64,000 bases of DNA from Kappaphycus alvarezii. Its lineage: Eukaryota; Rhodophyta; Florideophyceae; Gigartinales; Solieriaceae. The position numbers were made by a program, and so were the translations under genes. The stretch covers positions 992,001 through 1,056,000 of the forward strand of contig NADL03000471.1 in NCBI GenBank assembly GCA_002205965.3, in the 5' to 3' direction. The notes beneath the pieces are model-generated. The model was not told the DNA's origin. It worked only from the letters and a program-made list of their open reading frames with translations, and did no database searches. Below are positions 53,763 through 63,642 of the stretch, piece after piece; within the stretch, counting starts at the first letter, position 1; every line of letters begins with the position of its first letter.

Positions 53763-55320
53763 CAAAGGACCCTTCGCGGGGAACAGTCGCATCGGTTTGA
53801 CTACTCGTCGGAGCTTCACGCGATTTCGCGCACAAGTCCCGCAATTTCGAACCGTATTGTAGAAATCGATAGCCATAGAAGGCCAGTAAAAGAATCTTCT
53901 TAAGCCGTAATACATACGGTTCCCACCCGGATGTCTCGATAACTTGGGATAGTGTGACAGATGCAGTACCCTCGCTTGAAGTGAACTCGGAACCACAATC
54001 TGTGATCGAGGCTCAACGGTACGCACGAGGACACCCTGTTCGTTCAGCGCAAAAGGCAGCATCTCCCCGCCGTTAAGACGAGAGCGTACCTGCTGACAGA
54101 ACACATCTCCCAGTTGGGCTTCGAGTAATTCCTCGGTACCGCTGGGCTTCAACATGTCCTCCGGAATGGGCGCTTCGCTCGTGATGAGGGTCCGATCGAA
54201 ATCGTCGTACTCGAAAGACAGGAAGTCAACTTCGTTTTCGTTCCGTGCGGTCACGTGGTTCTCATCTCTTGAAGCGGGTTCGACACCAAAACATGGGATC
54301 TCTTCATCGATGTCGACGGAGGAACTTCCCAGGGAATGGAGCCGCGATAGCGCGTCAGCCTGGGCGTTCAACCTCCCCTTCTTGTATAGAACCGAAAAAT
54401 CAAATTCGGAAAGGCGCAATCGCCATCTCATAAGTCTTCCAGACGTATCACTGATTTCCATTAACCACCGTAGGGAGGTCTGATCCGTCTGTATCACGAA
54501 AATTTCGTACTGTAGGTAGTGTCGTAGTGTCTTGACTGCGTAAACCACCGCAAGGCATTCCTTCTCGATCACCGAATAATTCTTCTCGCTCTTCGACAAC
54601 GTCCGGGACCAATACCCAATCGGGTGTCGCTCACCATCGACTGTTTGGAACAGGGCACACCCAACTTGGTAGCCTGAAGCATCAGTGTCAACCGAATAGG
54701 GACGACCTGGCTTTGGTAGTGTTAACACGGGCGGTTCCGTCACGCGACGAATGAGTTTGCGGAAGGCGGAGAGCTGTTCGGCGTTCAGCTCGAGAAGCTT
54801 GAAGGGGTTTTCCTTCTTTAACAATACCTTCAGCGGGGACGCGATCTTCGAGTAGTTCGGCATGAAACGTCTGTAGACGTTGCACGGTCCCAGAAAAGAC
54901 CTGAGTTCAGTCTTCGTTCGAGGCGTTTGGGCGTCCTTAAGAGCTACGGTAGTCGCGCGATCACCTTCGAGCGTTTCGGGTCTCACGAAGTGCCCAAGAA
55001 ACTTCCCCGAGTCGGTGAAAACAGTGCACTTTTTCAGACGCAGGGAAATCCCAGCCTTCTGTGGTATAGCGAGGAGTTCCTGGACATGCTCGAGGTGTTC
55101 CTCGAACGACTTAGAAAATATTACAACATCATCCAAATAAACGAGGCAAGCTTGCCACTTAAATCTCGAGAGTAAGAGCACTTAAATCTCGAGAGTAAGA
55201 GGCCTAGTGTGCGCTGGAAAGTCGCAGGCGCGTTAGTGAGCCCGAACAGCATGCGTAGGAACCGGCAAGATCCGTTACGACAAACAAAAGTAGTCAAGAA
55301 GGGGGTACCGGAGGCGGATC
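53763..55320 (-). pseudogene. Ty3 reverse transcriptase (truncated), RNase H and integrase zinc finger
   Basis: RT is legible from FVCRNGSCRFLRM (about 55285) through LFGLTNAPATFQRTL, the 23-bp duplication, then CLVYLDDVVIFSKSFEEHL with the YLDD box, and FLGHFVRPETLEGD. The connection and RNase H follow: YSVDTDASGYQVGCALFQ, GYWSRTLSKSEKNYS, EKECLAVVYAVKTLRHYL, QTDQTSLRWLMEI and LNAQADALSRL. Then comes the integrase finger H-x-G-G ... C-x2-C (HPGGNRMYYGLRRFFYWPSM, then NCGTCARNRV). From 55181 to 53703 the frame is open for 493 codons. The RT segment before FVCRNG, including the motif A Asp, is absent: pre-RT linker sequence abuts it near 55295. Confidence 0.92.
55156..55201. repeat. 23-bp exact tandem duplication in RT
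   Basis: CACTTAAATCTCGAGAGTA plus AGAG occurs twice back to back (55156-55178, 55179-55201). Removing one unit restores the reading from TFQRTLGLLLSRFK into WQACLVYLDD. 23 bp is not a multiple of three, so it is a frameshift. Confidence 0.95.
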
Positions 55321-56288
55321 CAACATCGTACCCGGGTTGTGCAAGGGCGGTTTCTCGACATGAGGGGTAGTCACTTCTTGGTCAGAGGGTTCAAGTCCCA
55401 AGACTTCTGCGAGCATCACGTGACTCCGAAATACTTCGGTCGAATGCGGAATCGCGTGGGCCAAGACTTGATCTTTCATTAAACGTACAGGGTAATCCCG
55501 AAGTTTGCCACGAGGATTCGGAATGGCGTGTTTGCCGTTACCTGGCCAACGCAATTCGAGGCGAGGATACCCTGTTGAGGAACGTCTTCTCAGACCGTTG
55601 GACGAAAATGAGTCCCGCACGCTGTGTCGTCACGGTCGCCCATGTTTGTGATTGAGCAGGGAGTTCCCGTGGTTCTGCGACGCGAATCTTGTTCGTCACG
55701 CGCTTTCGCGGTGCGTCCTTCTTCTCGTCCGTAACCGGAGTCTTTTTCTTAAGGTTCTTTGGGATTTAGGCTGCAGTCGCTCTCGGTAACGGCTTGCGCG
55801 CAATGGGCAAAACTGTACCGTACGTTAATTCGAGTTCGCGATTCTGCGGGTATACTGCCACGATATATCGATCTGCGAAGTCGGAGCCCAAGATGAGGGG
55901 AGCCGCGAGGCGTTCGCAAACGATAAAATGAACCCTGTAAATGCACGTCCCAATGCGCAGAGTGAGCTCGGTCATTCCGCTGGTGCTCAGGGGTCGGTTA
56001 TTCGCGTCAGCGATGGAGGGAGTGCAGGATAATGAACGGGGATCCCGGAGGTAGATCCACTCTGCGAACGAAGTTGGGTCCAGCGCCAGTATCGAAAACA
56101 CTCAATTTACGAAACAGGGCTTCTGGGCTAACACCAACGTCAACGTAGACCTTGTAGTTTCGCTTGGCTATGAGCAACACTTGTTGTCGCTCGTGGCCAG
56201 TAAGGTGTCGGCTCCACGGACCGCGCAAGATAACTTGGACACTTACCTTGTCGTTCACTTGGAACTTAATGGAACAATCACTCGACAT
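55294..56288 (-). pseudogene. Ty3 aspartic protease and linker
   Basis: The frame 56288-56007 contains NYKVYVDVGVSPEALFRKLS and VFDTGAGPNFVRR, with the catalytic DTGA at about 56082-56093. After a frameshift near 56040 the protease continues in 56101-55766 with GMTELTLRIGTCIYRVHFIV and PLILGSDFADRYIV (the conserved ILGxDF). A linker frame 55620-55294 follows (HAIPNPRGKLRDYPVRLMKD, ending PPPVPPS), leading to the RT deletion junction. The DTG box is intact, and the broken frame is the main defect. Confidence 0.85.
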
Positions 56289-56322
56289 GGGCTCGCCCTC
56301 CTCAGGTTTCAGATCACTGGTA

Positions 56323-58928
56323 TCAGGAACCTCCCCAGGGGAAGCAAGCAGAGCCCTGTCTAGTTTTTCTGTTCGTCCGTATCATCCACCGAGCGAGTGA
56401 GAACACGGGATGATACTCAGACGGACTGAGAACAGGCCTGGCGGAGGGAGACTGCGAACCGCGTGAACACGTACTGGGACCTGCGTTAGCGCGGACGGCA
56501 AAGTGGGCCTTGGCGCTGAGGTAAGACGTGTTCGGAACGCGACGTCGCTGTTCGTCCGAAAGGGCTTCATAATTGACGATCACCTGGTGCAGCTGCCGGA
56601 GGGATAGTGTACAGTCGGGAGCAAAGTGACCGGGGGCATAACAAACATAACAAATAGTCGACGGCTTCGGTGTTCTGGGTACTGGCCTTTGGCGTTTGTC
56701 CTCCCAACCAGGCCTACTTTCGTTAGAGATCCCATGCAAATGCGCTATCGGCGGGGGCTTAACGTACCTTCCGCGACCATTCGCGTATATGACCGGGTCC
56801 CGACCCTCATCCGAGGAGATCTCAGTTTACGGGAGTTCCGAGGTCAGGACGGAAGACTGGGTGTCGGCCAAATGCAATTCGACGGCACCGAGAGGTTCAC
56901 TCGATTCATAATGTTCCTCGTGGACGAACTCCTCTTCTACTTCTGAAGCATAGCATTGGTCCCAACACGTGGATAACGGGACTTGCTGGACTTGACTAAC
57001 AACGGGGAACGAGTGGGCTCTCTCGCCTTGCGGATTTTCGCGCGTGCCGAGTTTCCCTCGTCTTGTGCAAAGTGCACAAGACATTCGTAGGTCATCCCTT
57101 CACTGTGGTCTTCGCGATACCGCGCGGTCGTAGAACGAGTGAGTTTGAATAAACCATAAATAAACATCGTCATCTTATCAGAGGGGGCAATAAAATTTCC
57201 GATGCGGTTGCACGCTTTCGAAAGTCGAGTTCCGAAGGCTGTCTCAGATTCACTGGGTCCTTGCTGCAGCGTGCTCACGTGAATGACCGCTTCACGGAGC
57301 ACACTCGGAGTAGCGTAGGTGCTCAATAAAAAGTTGACGGCTTCGGGCCAAGACAATACTCCATCGGACGAACGCGAAGTCTCCTTCGAACTGCGGAACA
57401 ATGCGGCGGCGTCTCCCTTGAGGAATTACTGCACCGCGATAAACGCTTGGGCTTCGGAAATCTCGAGGGTGTCACACCCATCAGTAAAACGATTCAAGAA
57501 ATCTAAACTAAGACCAGGGTCAGAACCATCGAATGCGAGGTCTCTCATCGTGAGGTCGAGTCGCTTGATATGGTCCTTGATTTTGCCCGTCTGGCAACCC
57601 GTCCGAGAGTGAGCAAGATTCAACAAACGGTAGAAACGATAGAATCGCAACTCATTGAACTGAGGGTCAGTGGGCTTAAGCTCCGTGAGACTGGGATGAC
57701 AGGGACCTTTGCGACGGACTCCAGCGAGGGACCAGACGGACCATGCGTCGGAACGATCATCGCTTTCGGAACCTGAAAATTCAGCGTGGTCTCGCGACGT
57801 GTGCTTCCTCTTCGGTCGTTCCTCTTCTCCTCGCCAGAGCGAGTTCTTGTAAGCTTCGACTTCCTAGAGTGCTCGTTCATGTCTTCGTTATCGAACTCTT
57901 CAATTTCCTTCAACAGGGCCTCTCGGTTCGCGTCAGGCGCGGTAGTCGGAGATTTCTCAAGGAACTCCATGCGGGGCACAAGCTCAGATATCCGGGGGCT
58001 AGAAAAATCAACAGCAGGAACACTGGGAACGGTAGGGGGTAAAACAGGATGGTGTACTGCGGAAACGCGTTCTTTCAGGAGATTCAAATCCGCTCGGTTT
58101 TCACGGATCACCGGGGAAAGTTCTCGCAAAAGCGCCGAGTGCTCCTCCACTTTAGCCTGTAAGGCGGACACATGCGACCTTAACTGGCGGTCCAGGCTCT
58201 CCAGCCATGTGGTGAAACGAAACGAGAATCTTCTCTTCCATCGAGTGATCGTGCAGCGGGGATTCTGGAACTGGGCGCACTTTTGCAGTAGGTGTAGGAT
58301 ATGGATTAGATTAGGAAAGGTAAAGATAAATGGTTTTTTCGTTACGCGTGCTCGGTGCCTTCGGGGGTTCTCCCGTAAGAGCTGGCTTCGCCGACGTTTG
58401 CAGATACTCTGCATGCGGAGCCGCCGCATGTGCGGGTTCTGCGCTCGAAACAAGGGGAGATGATCCCGGAACATCTGTAGCACGGGGAAAAGGATGCTCA
58501 TACAGCGGATCGGGTAAAGGAACAGAAAAGGAGTGGGAATGACGGCCATGCGTCGGACTTGAAGGAACGCCCGGCAGAGGAACCATGAAAGGGGAAGATG
58601 TCGGTAGCGACTCGAGGCTGGAGCTGGGTAAACGCGGTGGTAGTCCAGGAGCACCAGTAGAGACGGTTCCGACCGTGGTAGGATAGGGTATAGTCCCGGA
58701 AAAAGTTGTGGCGAGGGGCCCGGTTAATCCGATAGAGCCCGGGGCGGCAACGGGAATTCTTGGTAGTGCGGGGTTTGCCGAAGATGCAGCCGGTGCCTGA
58801 ACGGCGGGAAAAATACGGGCAGCATTGCCCAAAGAGGCGGATCTCGAGAAGGCTTCGCGGATGGCGGGGCTTGGCTGAGGGACTCTCCCTGACTGCGAGC
58901 CTCGCGAGCTTGACTTGGTTCGAACCAT
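56323..58928 (-). pseudogene. Ty3 Gag with coiled coil, capsid region and CCHC zinc knuckle
   Basis: ATG 58928 starts MVRTKSSSRGSQSGRV, then a Pro/Ser-rich N-terminus (205 codons to 58311). In the next frame a coiled coil follows (LDRQLRSHVSALQAKVEEHS, then ENRADLNLLKERVS, about 58200-58060), then a basic linker. Capsid: AFDGSDPGLSLDFLNRF and SEAQAFIAVQ, an in-frame TAA at 57426-57428, then LFRSSKETSRSS, LREAVIHVSTLQQGPSESE and FGTRLSKACNRIG. The knuckle ICYVCYAPGHFAPDC (about 56650) is a perfect C-x2-C-x4-H-x4-C. Shifts occur near 58310 and 57630 and between capsid and knuckle. The N-terminus starts 139 bp inside the 5' LTR edge. Confidence 0.85.
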
Positions 58929-59045
58929 ATCGATCTCGAGATCCAGATAGAAAAAGTAGAATCAATGAAAGGGGGACAAAAGAAACAAAGAAAACGTAGA
59001 ACGACGGAGTAAAATGAAAAGAAAAGAACTTGTGATCAAAGGCAA

Positions 59046-59063
59046 TTCTAGGTCGGGAGACCA
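59046..59063 (-). other. Candidate primer-binding site of the Ty3 element
   Basis: Three bases inside the 5' LTR the minus strand reads TGGTCTCCCGACCTAGAA. The plus strand therefore ends GGTCGGGAGACCA, as a tRNA 3' end with CCA would. The tRNA species is undetermined. Confidence 0.55.
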
Positions 59064-59066
59064 AAA

Positions 59067-59557
59067 TGTAGTGCAATAGCGGGGATCGCGGGACGACACC
59101 CTCGAAACGTAGTTCGGTTAGAATCGCCTCCAGGCCTACATTTAAACTGATATAGCAGTGATAACACGGATGAACAACGATAAAACGCAAAAAAGGATAA
59201 AAAGGGGCGGGTAGGGGTGGTAGAGCTAGTGCTGTCAGAAGTAATAGCCGCGACTGTAGAACGGATAACGGGGAGCGGGGACGAGAACCGTGGCATACAC
59301 AAATAAAGTTGCTACAAAGGGAGACCGTGCGCGCACTAACGGGGTGACAGGGTTGGTTGAACAGGGACGAGCCCGGACTTGGCGTACCAAAGGACGGGGG
59401 TCGGAAGGTAATGGGCAACCTCGATACCTTTACTGTGGCTTGTAGGTACAATAGACTAAGTGCTAAAAGTGCCCAAGAAATATTAACGGAAAAAATGCCC
59501 AAATGGCCTAAATAAAAGGGATAGCTAAAAGTAAAGGAACAATAGGGTAGCGTGCCA
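59067..59557 (-). repeat. 5' LTR of the Ty3/gypsy element
   Basis: 491 bp, about 90% or better identical to 48417-48907 by eye. On the minus strand it begins TGGCACGCTACC and ends CACTACA. As the 5' LTR of a minus-strand element it would carry the gag-pol promoter. Confidence 0.92.
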
Positions 59558-59625
59558 CTTGGCAAAAGGGGTATGTGGCAGGATAGAGTGCCACTTGGCA
59601 AAATATGTATATGGCAGGAGCCCAG
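59553..59625. repeat. Two 36-bp units with palindrome TGCCACTTGGCA at the outer LTR edge
   Basis: TGCCACTTGGCAAAA (59553) recurs at 59589. Both are followed by a TATGTGGCAG- or TATATGGCAG-type ending. TGCCA-CT-TGGCA is a perfect inverted repeat. The first unit overlaps the last bases of the LTR. Confidence 0.8.
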
Positions 59626-60423
59626 ATAGACTGTAAAGTAGTTCCACTGTAAAGTAGCTTAAAATGGACAACTGTCAGCAGCACAGGTCAGAAAGGTAGG
59701 GATGGGCTGGGCTCGACACTGTAAACCAGGGCGCTTCATAGCTTTCAGTAGACTCTGATAAGCTGGGTTAGATAGGTAAACCGGGAGATCACAGACCATG
59801 GTCATCTTGCACTACACCCCTGAACAACCTCATGTACCTAGTTTTTTGGATGACAGAAAAATTCTCTAACTGCAGCCGGTTACAGGTAATGTTTGATAAA
59901 TCGCCCATTAAAATCTGGCATTCGGGATATTAGTAATATTATCAATGATGTTTTAGATAAATATTATTTTGCGTGGTTTTAATAACATTATTTAATGTAT
60001 GGATAGTTAGTCCATATAAATATATATATTACCTTGAATATTCTTTTCATTGATATTATACTTTTTGATTGAGTATGAGAGTTTAAGACCTTTGTTTGAA
60101 ATTTCATAGTTAATAGTTTTTATTTATTTTTTTTAATATTTGATAATTTTCAATTCTCTTTTAAAGAACCAATTTGTAGTATGCAACGCTATATGATAAT
60201 TTTCAGCATGCTTTTATCGAAGTTTCAATGTAAAGCACTATACTCTTTTCTGTATTTTCTTCTGTAAGAGGGAAAGTTTTGGATAATTGTGGGATTACGC
60301 CTAAAGTAATTCTGCAATTATTTCTGATACACGTGTAGTACTATTATACAAATGTATTACAGATCTTTTTATTGCAGAATTTTTAAAAAAGTTACTTATG
60401 CAAAACAAGGTTGTGAGTAACTC
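59626..60423. other. Spacer; strongly A+T-rich from 59930
   Basis: No gene seen. 59930-60420 is A+T-rich with TATATATATT runs and may be the edge of the DDE element that follows. Confidence 0.4.
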
Positions 60424-61340
60424 GTGAGTATTATCAATTACAGTCCAGTAAAGGTGCATGAGCTGAATACGATATCAACAAGGAGACATATGGCAGGGAG
60501 GCAAAGTTATTTCACGACGAAACCAAAGCTTCAAATCGCAAACAAATGGCTTTCAGTTTTGGTCGGTATCAACAAACGTCGAGGTCGTCCTTATACTTCA
60601 GCCTTTTTGCAAACAAGTACCGTCGTCTCTGTTGCAAGCAATATGTGCGAAGCGAGAAGAGAAGCAAGGAAACAACTTCTGAGGAGCAACAGAATCAGCG
60701 TTGCGGATTTTTCGTTCAACTTCAATTCGTTTGGTGATGCAGAAGCAGTTCTGTTCTTCTGTTATCGTAATCCAGATTTAATTGAGTTGGTACATGCAGG
60801 AGGGTGGCCGGTGCTACAGAAACACACATCCTGAAACCGATACAGCGTGTCGCCTCTATTGGCAACTTGTATTCTTCCTCGTCGGCTATGCAGTCCAGCG
60901 CGATGAAGAGATATGGAAATCACTTTTGGTAAACATGCCTCGCAGCTATCTGAGATTTTTGAGAGTGCTTGGAGCACATGATGGATCAAAGGAAGCACTT
61001 GATTACAGGATAAATCGGCACTGCGTTCAAGGCAAGCAGAGCAAGCATGTACGCAGATACTGTACGCGAACGGAGCAATGATCTCGAGAACGTCGTAGGA
61101 TTCATAGATGGAACTGTAATCGGGATCGCAAGACCGTCCAGAAACGAGGCGTCGTGGGAACAGTTGGTAGAGGTTCAGCCATTGCGCTATTCGTCAGGAA
61201 GCAGCAGCGTGAATTTTGTTGAGGCTGCCCTCAACGGACTTGTGCTCCAGCATCAAAGAGCTATACGCATGAAAAACGCGGCATCTTTGGACAGCTGTCA
61301 TTTATATTGCTCTCATTTGACGCAGTCAGGTCGTGACTAA
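60424..61340 (+). pseudogene. Second DDE transposase relic, PIF/Harbinger-like
   Basis: Overlapping plus-strand frames carry pieces of a DDE transposase. The N-terminal part (60424-60834) has FSFNFNSFGDAEAVLFFCYR and LIELVHAGGWPVL. A middle frame (60782-61081) includes GRCYRNTHPETDTACRLYWQ. The last frame (61047-61340) has YADTVRERSNDLENVVGFID, then GTVIGIARPSRNEASWEQL. GFIDGTxxxIxRP is the block that carries the first catalytic Asp of PIF/Harbinger-type enzymes, and it is intact. The rest of the catalytic core after 61200 is not legible, so this copy is truncated and frameshifted. It is not an obvious duplicate of the copy at 25-26 kb. Confidence 0.6.
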
Positions 61341-61593
61341 CTGCTCATAATTCTGCAATTATCCTCACGATTGAATTGCAGGATCTGCAATTATTTACAG
61401 GTTTTACACGTACTGCAGAAATCTGGTGCACTTTCTAATTTATTATTTGGAAAGTACTGTAATGTCATTTCTTGAAGTGAGGCCACATGTTCCATTAGGG
61501 ATTGAGGTGAGTAGGCACATGTACTGTAAGTGCTTCAGCATACTGTACTGTACTGTACTGTAAGTCGTGATGCATGCCGGTATTTCAAAATTT
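61341..61593. other. Spacer with TACTGTAC repeats before the lipid kinase gene
   Basis: TACTGTACTGTACTGTACTGTAAG at 61541-61564 is a run of the short word ACTGT. GCAATTAT-type words recur at 61340-61400. No gene. Confidence 0.5.
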
Positions 61594-61624
61594 TACAGTA
61601 CTGTACATAGTGTACAGTACTGTA
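61594..61624. repeat. 14-bp perfect inverted repeat in the promoter region of the lipid kinase gene
   Basis: TACAGTACTGTACA, loop TAG, TGTACAGTACTGTA. It ends 123 bp before the ATG at 61748. It may be a regulatory or structural element, or one more instance of the common GTACTGTAC word. Confidence 0.85.
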
Positions 61625-61747
61625 CTACAGAAGGAGATGCCAAGTTGGGCAAGTTGCGTTTTTTCTAGCTCCGCACCTCGATTAGAGACAGTTTAGTTGC
61701 ATTGTACAGTTGAGGCAACTCGTCCTTTCCCGGTGTCGCGAGTCTCC

Positions 61748-63106
61748 ATGGCGGCATCTATTTCCGGCATATCAGCAGAACACGGAGAATTCCTTGCTCC
61801 GTGGCGCAACGTGTCTGCTATTTTTGATGACAATCGAGTTGTTTACTACGCTTCGCAATCAAGCGCATCTTGCTTTTCTTGCTTGCCCCATTCGTATGCG
61901 CCAAACGCTCTTATCCGCCACGAGGTAGAGCAACCCAATCTTCATCAACGCTACGCCGACGTACCGGACAACGCCATCCTCAAGGGCAAAAGCGTCTTGC
62001 TGATAGTTAATCCGAAAGCGGGCAAAGGCGCAGCATCTCAGGTGAAAGCCAATATCGATGCAGTCACTTCAATTTTCAATGAAGCTGGTCTGCAAGCCGT
62101 GGTCAAATATACTACTCAGCCGGGGCACGCGATTCAGCTGTTGGAGGCTTTTGAAACTCATGAATTGAGTTCCTTCGCAGCAGTGGTGTCTGTCGGCGGT
62201 GACGGAACTTTGCATGAGGTTCTCAATGGCCTTGTCAAGGCATATTGCAAAGGGAACGTCTCGAAAACAGATTGGTCACAAGTTCCGCCGATTGCTGTTC
62301 TGCCAGGAGGCACTGGCAATGCCATTGCTGTGAGTACGGGAATTATGTCGGCAACACATGCGGGCTTGAATATTGTACATTCCTTGCGAAAAGGGGATTG
62401 CAAGCCCTTGGCCGTTCTGCGTTACCGACAATCCGAGGGGGGGAATGAAGGTGAGCGCCTAGTCATTGGAGGGGTGCAATGGGGATTGGCCGCCGATGTG
62501 GATCAAGGGACGGAGTGGATGCGGTGGATGGGTGAGACAAGGTTTGAGGTCGGCGCCCTAATGCACATGGCGATGGGGAGGAGGAATGACGCGAGGATTC
62601 GGGTGACAGTTAACATAGAGGAGGATGAGAGGGTGCAGGCATATATCTCTTACGCGCAGAAGGGCACTATCGGGGATAAGAATAGGGGCGTCATGGATCG
62701 TGGGGAGAGGGTAAATGACGATACGTACGTTCTTGAAGGTAGTTTCAAAATGGCAGTGGCCTGGAATTCGGAATACATTGGCGACGGGTTTATGGCGACA
62801 CCGATGGCAGATGTGACGGAGACCGGAGTATTTGACCTAGTTCTGTTTCGAGCAGACATCTCAAAAGGCGACATGTTGAAGGTGATGCTGTCAATCGACG
62901 ACGGGTCATACATCAGGAAAACAGATCAGTTTTTATATTACAAGGCCATTCGTGTAGAGTTCGAGAGTCTGGATGGTCAGTACCTGACAGTTGACGGAGA
63001 GTCAGTGCCAGTTGCACCTTTTGTTTTGGATATGGCACCGCAGGACGGACACTTGAGGGTTCTCAATTCGTTCGCTGCCAACCCGTCGATTGTGAAAAGG
63101 GTCTGA
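61748..63106 (+). CDS. Sphingosine kinase / diacylglycerol kinase-family lipid kinase
   Basis: This 452-residue intronless enzyme phosphorylates a lipid hydroxyl with ATP. Sphingoid bases are the likeliest substrate, giving sphingosine- or phytosphingosine-1-phosphate. The DAGK catalytic blocks are complete: nucleotide-binding VNPKAGKG (residues 87-94), SVGGDGTLHEVLNGL (148-162) with the GGDGT loop, and LPGGTGNAIA (185-194). The C-terminal lobe has YIGDGFMATPMADVTETGVF and, near residue 420, YLTVDGESVPVAPF, typical of sphingosine kinases. The ATG at 61748 lies in good context (CCATGG); the frame is open upstream to 61697 but with no other ATG. Residues 1-80 are unlike the family core and hold no clear signal peptide or transmembrane helix. 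No defects are seen, so this looks like a working host gene. Ceramide kinase or plain DAG kinase cannot be excluded by eye. Confidence 0.93.
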   Translation: MAASISGISAEHGEFLAPWRNVSAIFDDNRVVYYASQSSASCFSCLPHSYAPNALIRHEVEQPNLHQRYADVPDNAILKGKSVLLIVNPKAGKGAASQVKANIDAVTSIFNEAGLQAVVKYTTQPGHAIQLLEAFETHELSSFAAVVSVGGDGTLHEVLNGLVKAYCKGNVSKTDWSQVPPIAVLPGGTGNAIAVSTGIMSATHAGLNIVHSLRKGDCKPLAVLRYRQSEGGNEGERLVIGGVQWGLAADVDQGTEWMRWMGETRFEVGALMHMAMGRRNDARIRVTVNIEEDERVQAYISYAQKGTIGDKNRGVMDRGERVNDDTYVLEGSFKMAVAWNSEYIGDGFMATPMADVTETGVFDLVLFRADISKGDMLKVMLSIDDGSYIRKTDQFLYYKAIRVEFESLDGQYLTVDGESVPVAPFVLDMAPQDGHLRVLNSFAANPSIVKRV

Positions 63107-63642
63107 GTCCTGCACTCAGTATGACGTACTGCAAACAGAGGAGAGTTAGGCAAGCGTACATGAGGACGTTCGCAATTTGTTTCATCAACGTTCCCCTCGC
63201 CGTTGGCAGCGGTGAAACAGAGCTTGTGCTTAACAGGAGAAATTCTCAAATGAGGGGGCGTGTTCAGAACAATGCACGGAAAGCAAGGCCGGCAGCAACG
63301 ATGCTGTAAAACACAAATCGAATAGCGACAGCAGAACGTTGGTCGTAGCCTAACGCACGTTTAGTGCTCTTGTACGAAATTCTTGATTTCGCAATAAGTA
63401 TAGTACCACAAGGATAACGCAAAGCCGTAAAAGGCACATGTAAACGTTCTGAACGTGAGTTAACTTTTGACACCTAATGCCGCGTACACGCTGCCCAAGC
63501 AGCTTCGTTTTGCTACACCTGATCTTGCAATGTAAACATTAGTGGCTATTCCAGGCGAGGTAACTGACCTTGTAGACCAGGCAAAGCAACTCAGCACAGT
63601 AAAACCACTGGTACCCTCTCCCTGGCATCACGCTCCCGAACG
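63107..63642. other. Convergent 3' intergenic region
   Basis: The interval between two convergent host genes should hold both 3' UTRs. Short frames (63121-63309 plus, 63264-63473 minus) have no motif. No clear polyadenylation signal was picked out. Confidence 0.5.

Larger units (their letters stand above)
48417..59557 (-). mobile_element. Ty3/gypsy LTR retrotransposon, 11.1 kb, with an opposite-strand gene
   Basis: Two 491-bp LTRs in direct orientation bound a minus-strand gag-pol in Ty3 order: gag, protease, RT, RNase H, integrase, GPF module. A candidate primer-binding site lies directly inside the right LTR. Between integrase and the left LTR lies a plus-strand gene of about 565 ancestral codons. 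Target duplication is not visible (CCCCT on the left, CTTGG on the right). gag-pol has about six in-frame stops, several shifts, a 23-bp duplication and a deletion in RT, so the copy cannot move by itself. Confidence 0.92.

Noticed and set aside
55390..55405. GGTTCAAGTCCC, a perfect-looking tRNA B box
   Set aside because: It lies inside the Ty3 linker coding region on the opposite strand, and no cloverleaf can be drawn around it.
58498..59601. 367-codon minus-strand open frame across the Ty3 5' LTR
   Set aside because: It runs through the LTR and overlaps the real Gag start in another frame. Its translation is low-complexity Ser/Leu/Pro; a shadow frame.
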